Notes under the pieces: model-generated | Told to the model about the DNA's origin: nothing | Seen by the model: only the letters and a program-made list of their open reading frames with translations | Database searches by the model: none | Assembly: GCF_000346465.2 (NCBI RefSeq) | Contig: NC_034009.1 | Location: forward strand, 23,552,225 to 23,616,224 | Source: Prunus persica | Lineage: Eukaryota > Streptophyta > Magnoliopsida > Rosales > Rosaceae | DNA: 64,000 nt | Direction of reading: 5' to 3' | In this document: piece by piece, positions 59,111-64,000 of the stretch | Position numbering within the stretch: the stretch's first letter is position 1 | Layout of the letters: every line of letters begins with the position of its first letter | Made by a program: the position numbers and the translations under genes

Positions 59111-60702
59111 ATTTTTGTAGAAAATCAATTGAACTTTTACCTCAATTTCAATTTGTCACCTTAAAGAAAAATTTAAAACAAATGTCACCTAAAATTTTCA
59201 AAATCCTTAATTTGTCATCTGACTTTAATTCAATCTATTTTCAAGGGTATTTTAGTCTTCCCATTTTTCAAGGGTATTTTAAAAATGGAAAAATCATTAT
59301 AAAAAAATTGTATATTGTTTAAACAATTAAAATTGAAAGAAAAAAAAAAATCTCACATTCCCCTATCCCATGTGCTACGTCACTAGCAGTTCCAACCAAC
59401 CTCGACCACCTTTAAATCCATTCCCCCTTCCCTCTTCACAGCCCATTCCTCTATTCCTCCTTCCATATTCCCCTTCCTCTTCTCTCTCTCTCTACTGTTG
59501 TGTCTACCCAAGTGCAAGTAGTCACACGTAGTAATAATAAGTCCAAGTATCGTATTCTCAAGGAGCAAGTAGGCAAATGTTCGAACATAAAGAAATAATT
59601 AAACATACCAAAATAAAAGTGACAAGCAAAATGGAAAGGTAATTTGATTTGAGTGTTGTAGAGATTGAGTTTAAAAACGAAATATCAATAATGGAAATGC
59701 TAAGGCATCAAGGTTCAATTCTTTAAGCAAAATATGTTTCATGTTCTTTAATCCAAATTATAACTCGATTAAAATTATCATTGAGAAACTTTAACAGGAA
59801 GATAAAGAAATTAAAAATAATTTAATTTTTCAATGTTATCTTTTATTAATGATTGTTCAGAAAATAGTATTGCTTAATATCAAATCTTTTAATTTAAAAG
59901 CATGCTAAGTCAGTTCTTAACAATGAGAAAAATATAATTGAACTCATGAAAAGATAGTAGCACTTAACATCAATCAAAATAAAAGGATATGAAAATATTG
60001 AACAATCAAAAATTAAAAAATTTAGCAATTCATACCTTATATTGGATTAAAAAATAATTCATAAACTTACTCAAAGGACATTCCCTTTAGCCTTAGCTAG
60101 AGTTCTAGCAACTCATTACAAAGAAAAACGTAACTAAATTTGAATGAAATGGATAAATAAATCTGTCGTAGTGGTTTCCTTGCCAAATAAGTTGATAGGT
60201 GATTTATAATAGTCAATGAGGTGAGTGGAAAGCTAATACATTCATGATGGGTAATGAAGTTTAAGTGAGAGATTAATTGGATTACACATGTGTTGATGGT
60301 GGAGAGTTAGTGGAAAAGAAATAATAGTGAGGTAGTGGGCGTTAAATGGATGGCTATGAATGATATGAAATAGGCTCTTTAGCTTCAACGATTTTGTCTT
60401 CTCTTCTCCCTCTTTACTTCTCTTTATAATCACAATAATCACAATAATCTCACAATTAATTATTCAATAAAATCCGCCGCAATTCTCTTCACATTTGGCT
60501 TGAATTTGGACAAATATATATCTTCATCTTTTGGCTTTCCACAAAAGATAAATTCACCTAATAAGTTCACCAAATTAAATATAGAAAATTCATAAATCCA
60601 ATTGGTGAGAATGAAATGTAACAGCAAATGAAATTATCTTTATTAAGCCAAATTTATATCATAAAGTCTCCAAAATAATATTAAAAAGATGTAATTTGAG
60701 AC

Positions 60703-61633
60703 GAGTTCTGTTATTTCCATCCACCTGTCCTATTTTTCCATCCACCTTATTTTCAAAATTTTAAAGATAAATTTACTTCTTTGTAAAATGATTTATGAGG
60801 ACAACTCTCTCAATCTCTCTCACACGCACCCAGACCATATTTTATTTATTTTTTATTTTTGTTCAAAATCCACACCCATCTTCATACCCAACCCACCAAA
60901 CAAAACGAAATCAACATTTTTCTCTCCCTGCATTCTTCAAAAATTAGGAACCAGAAGAAAATCTAAACTTGCAAACTCATAACCCCAATTTTATTTTCAG
61001 TCACACATAATCCAATTGTTTTTCTTTCTTCAATAACTCTAAAGCTCAAGTAGTCCCATAATTACATCGACTTTCAGCTTTTGGGCAACTCCAAAACTAA
61101 CTGAAACTCGTGGCCATTTCCCTTTCTTCCTTTGTCTCTTTCTTTCTTTTAAATTTCAAAGTCAAGTAACACCTCTATTGCAGTCTCTAAAATTAAAAAT
61201 AAAATAAAGCAAATGTATTTTTCTTTTCTGAAACAAATAGAGTAATCAATGTGAGTTTTTTTTTTTTTTTTTTTTTGGTTTGTGTGTGGGTGATAAGAAG
61301 GTGAGTGTTTTTTTTTCGTTGGCAGTAGAAGGGAATTTTTCTTTGGTTGAAGAAGGAGAGTTAAATGTTTGTAAGGTCATGGTGTTGTTGACTATTGGGT
61401 TTTTTCCAGAGGAGAAGGTTGGGGTAGGGATAGGCTAATTGAAGAATTTATTATTATTATTTTTTATAATTTTTATTTATTTATTGTAATAGCAAATATG
61501 GAAATACAATTAATGGGTATTTTAGGAATAATGGTGGGTGGAAAGATAGGTTTTGTTTATTCAAGTCTATAAGGTTGGTGAAAAGATAAGGTGGGTGGGG
61601 AAATAGGACAATGGGGTGGAAATAGCAATACTC
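60703..61633. mobile_element. Non-autonomous hAT-like element, copy A (8-bp TSD)
   Basis: The ends read GAGTTCTGTTATTTCCATCC and, inverted, GAGTATTGCTATTTCCACCC. A perfect 8-bp duplication TTTGAGAC flanks it (60695-60702, 61634-61641), the length expected for hAT elements. It is 931 bp with no transposase, and contains CT-rich and T-run low-complexity DNA. It is inserted within the larger inverted-repeat element. Confidence 0.82.
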
Positions 61634-61641
61634 TTTGAGAC

Positions 61642-62139
61642 CCTCATCATCTACCATGGAACACCTACCATCCACACACAAATTCCCTCGGCCCACCCAA
61701 ACTGAGTCCACCTTTTTCTTTTTCTTTTTTCTTTTTGGTATTTTTCCATTTGCATCTTGAAAATTTGTGGAAGGACAACTACTAAACCAACAATTTGGTA
61801 GCCTACGTAATAGATGAGCAAGCAAACTTTAAATCCTTCAACAGAAATATAGTTGGTACAAGTTAATGAAACTATGAAGACAAGAAAGGGGTTAGATTTT
61901 GGGTGGGAAGCTTAAGTAGTTTTAAATCATGTATCTGAAAATTTAAGACAGGCTCAATGAGAAAATAGGATAGGTGGTGGAAATTGTTGCACTAAAAATA
62001 AATTATACATGCTCAGAGAGAGAGAAAAGGGGGGTCATTTGCGATGTGTTTTAGGGGCAGGTAAGGGAGAAAGGGAGGGATGTCTCTTTTTTCTGTCTTT
62101 TTTTTTCTTTGAAAATTGAAAGACTAAAATAATCTTAAA
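61642..62139. other. Interior of the 3.2-kb inverted-repeat element, no gene seen
   Basis: AT-rich DNA with a short GA run (62018-62024). The minus-strand open frame at about 61481-61825 spans the hAT-like end and is not protein-like. Confidence 0.4.
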
Positions 62140-62299
62140 AATAGATGAAAAATTGGATGTTGTTAAAGTCGGATGACAAATTATGGATTTTGAAAAATTA
62201 AGATGATATTTCTTTTAAATTTTTCTTTAAGGTGACAAATTGAAACTAAGGTATAAGTTCAAATAACATTTCTACAAAAATCTCTACTCCAAAAACAAA

Positions 62300-63021
62300 G
62301 AGTCTACTATTTCCACCCCTGTCCTATTTCCCCACCCACCATGTATATTTGAAAAAAATACACAATCTTATCTGCCCACCCACCATTATTCCTAAAATAC
62401 CCTTGAATTATTAATTCAAGTTAAAAACATTAAATTTTCAACAACGAAAATCACTCTTCATCTTCTTCTTGTTTTTTCGATTCACGACCAGAATGAAACA
62501 CCATTCTAGTCAACCCCTTAATCCTCTTGGAAGAACTACTAAAATTTACGCTACCATATCAATATTCACATTAACTCCTTAGCAGTATTGGTGGCTTCAC
62601 CACTGCAGCATTGGCAAGATTGTCATGGATTTTAATTGAAGTGATGTTATATGGAATAAGGACCCGCATGTGGGTTAATCAAACTAAAAAATCTTGAAAA
62701 TGGAATAAAATTGAAGGACACCTTGGCCTCTATTATTAACACCCACCAACCCTAATGACACAATATTAAAGGGGGAGTTGCGAATTTTATTTTTCTTATT
62801 TTTTTAGCTTTTCAAAAGATTGGAATGGGTAGATCGGTGGGTTTAGCTCGTTGGATTTGTTGAGGTCGGGAAGATGGAAAGAATACGGAGAGTTAAAAGA
62901 AAAAATTTATTTTATTTTTAGGGTTTTAGTAGTCATTTTACAAAGGGGTAAATTTATCTTTAAAATTTTGAAGATAAGATGAGTGAGAAAATAGAACAGA
63001 GAGTTGGAAATAACAATACTC
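62300..63021. mobile_element. Non-autonomous hAT-like element, copy B (8-bp TSD)
   Basis: Same family as copy A. The ends read GAGTCTACTATTTCCACCCC and, inverted, GAGTATTGTTATTTCCAACT. It is flanked by a perfect 8-bp duplication AAAACAAA (62292-62299, 63022-63029). It is 722 bp with a different interior from copy A and no coding capacity. Confidence 0.82.
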
Positions 63022-63235
63022 AAAACAAAATTAGATGACATTATCAAAATGAATATATGCATAAATAACTTAAATTATATTATTAATTCAGTATATATAT
63101 AGGTGTCAAAGATAAGACTTCTTGTAGTAATTGAAGCATTCAAATGGTTTTTTTATTTATTATATTTATTTATTCGACTTTCATTTATTAACACAACGTC
63201 AAAATTCATTTCACCCATCAGGTTGCACTATACAT

Positions 63236-63320
63236 ATATTAAATACAAGTGATATTATATTTTAATCTAATCTTAGCTACGAATAGGAGAATTTGAACTC
63301 GGATGCAGAATGGGGAATCT
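63236..63320 (-). mobile_element. SINE fragment, minus strand
   Basis: Read on the minus strand: CCGAGTTCAAATTCTCC (box-B-like), later AATATCACTTGTATT, then an AT-rich end. Order and spacing agree with the SINE family at 15.2 kb, but the copy is diverged. Confidence 0.4.
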
Positions 63321-63854
63321 AACTAACTTGACTAATCCCATGTTTGCATCAAATTGCACTATAAACAACTCCAAAATTTCATGTTTAGTTTCAACTTTTA
63401 ATCTCACGTACTTGTAACAAGTAAAACATTCAATCTAGCACAAAATGGTTTCAGTTTGTCGATATTTAATATGTTAGGATTTTTGTGTATCTAATCTTAC
63501 GTTAACATTTAGTATCTTTTGTGGCAGAAAAAAGCATCCTGACGAGAAAAAGAGAGCAACTATCATACAAAACAAAAAGCTTAGAAATGCAGAGCAGACG
63601 ATGCCATTGTCTATACATGTCTGAAATGCATACACGTGGAAGGCTCAAGCTAGCCCTTCCAAAACCAACATTCCCTCCCATTGCAACCATAATTGATGTA
63701 TGATAGATGAATAAAATAAAATAGTTCTATTTTCTAATAAATTAAAATAAAATGTGCCCATGTCTTTGTTTGAGTTTCATTTCGGTCCTTTTCAAATTAG
63801 AGTATTTTGTATAGAATTTATAGCTCAAATATTTAAAAATATTTATTTACACAT

Positions 63855-63935
63855 TTAAGTCATACGTTCGATTCCTCTTTCGCTTAATATCGCTGATTTA
63901 ATTTCTCATTTTGTATCAAAAAATTTAAAAAAATA
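63855..63935 (+). mobile_element. SINE 3' fragment
   Basis: GTCATACGTTCGATTCCTCT followed by CGCTTAATATCGC and an A-rich tail resembles box B and the tail of the family at 15.2 kb. The 5' part is missing. Confidence 0.5.
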
Positions 63936-64000
63936 AAAGGTCTTTCTGCTGAGTCTGCTCTGCGCTCTGAGTCTTTCTGGCCGTAGTAATCACAACTTGC

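Larger units (their letters stand above)
59111..62281. mobile_element. About 3.2-kb terminal-inverted-repeat element
   Basis: Arms of about 140 bp at 59111-59250 and about 62140-62281 are inverse copies. Shared words include ATTTTTGTAGAAA, TTTCAATTTGTCACCTTAAAG and AATTTGTCATC. It is non-coding as far as can be seen and contains a younger hAT-like element (60703-61633). A segment from about 59500 carries CCAAGTGCAAGTAG and AAGTATCGTATTCTC, resembling the terminal words of the LTR-type insertion at 28-29.6 kb. No target duplication was found; the superfamily is open. Confidence 0.55.
63030..64000. other. AT-rich intergenic DNA to the window edge
   Basis: Apart from two SINE-like fragments, no gene was recognised. 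The last 60 bp (GAGTCTGCTCTGCGCTCTGA) are less AT-rich and might belong to a gene outside the window. Confidence 0.4.

Noticed and set aside
59481..60660. Second LTR-type element like the one at 28 kb
   Set aside because: End-words resemble it (CCAAGTGCAAGTAG, GTATCGTATTC), but no matching TG...CA boundary with a 5-bp duplication could be found.

Overview
This is nuclear DNA of a dicot plant, probably a woody rosid and plausibly Rosaceae (Prunus-like). That family call is inference from protein resemblance and could not be tested here. The support for a plant nuclear genome is direct: AT-rich intergenic DNA, GT-AG introns that rejoin reading frames exactly, plant-specific families (SAUR, CC-type glutaredoxin, EXO70, plant MORC, CYP20-2), many plant transposon types and a mitochondrial insertion.

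Layout. 1-6.2 kb holds a truncated copia pol fragment, a broken hAT transposase gene, a microsatellite and a tandem duplication. 6.3-8.3 kb is an intronless EXO70 gene. 8.3-12.7 kb is repeats, including a nested inverted-repeat element that carries a piece resembling the nuclear gene for the chloroplast ATP synthase delta subunit. 12.9-13.3 kb is a ROXY-type glutaredoxin. 14.9-16.0 kb is a two-exon Ole e 1/proline-rich cell-wall protein with a tRNA-derived SINE in its intron. 16.9-22.4 kb (minus) is a roughly 19-exon MORC ATPase. 22.9-32.2 kb is transposons: two neighbouring Helitrons, a Pack-MULE with receptor-kinase sequence and a 9-bp target duplication, a second MULE split by an LTR-type insertion, and smaller foldbacks. 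33.6-34.1 kb is a SAUR gene. 36.6-39.6 kb is a ten-exon TRZ/ATZ-type amidohydrolase. 40.1-41.5 kb is a BAG co-chaperone gene with a consensus heat-shock element and a palindromic double G-box. 44.5-51.5 kb is an 11-exon GYF-domain translation regulator, followed by a partial mitochondrial cob sequence (51.8-52.5 kb). 52.6-55.7 kb (minus, Amidohydro_2 family) and 55.9-58.3 kb (plus, CYP20-2) form a head-to-head pair with 281 bp between their start codons. 58.3-64 kb is repeats, including two members of one 8-bp-TSD (hAT-like) family.

The host genes are ordinary single genes, not an operon-like set. Several roles touch stress or signalling (BAG, ROXY, MORC, GYF, EXO70) and two touch the chloroplast (CYP20-2 and probably the Amidohydro_2 protein), but nothing shows that they work as one pathway. 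The most unusual content is in the mobile DNA: gene-fragment capture by inverted-repeat elements, a chimeric cob reading frame, and nested insertions whose order can be read from target-site duplications. I found no undescribed enzymatic or defence system. Coordinates of multi-exon genes are spans, with exons listed in the evidence. Exon joins were worked out by hand from GT/AG sites and frame.
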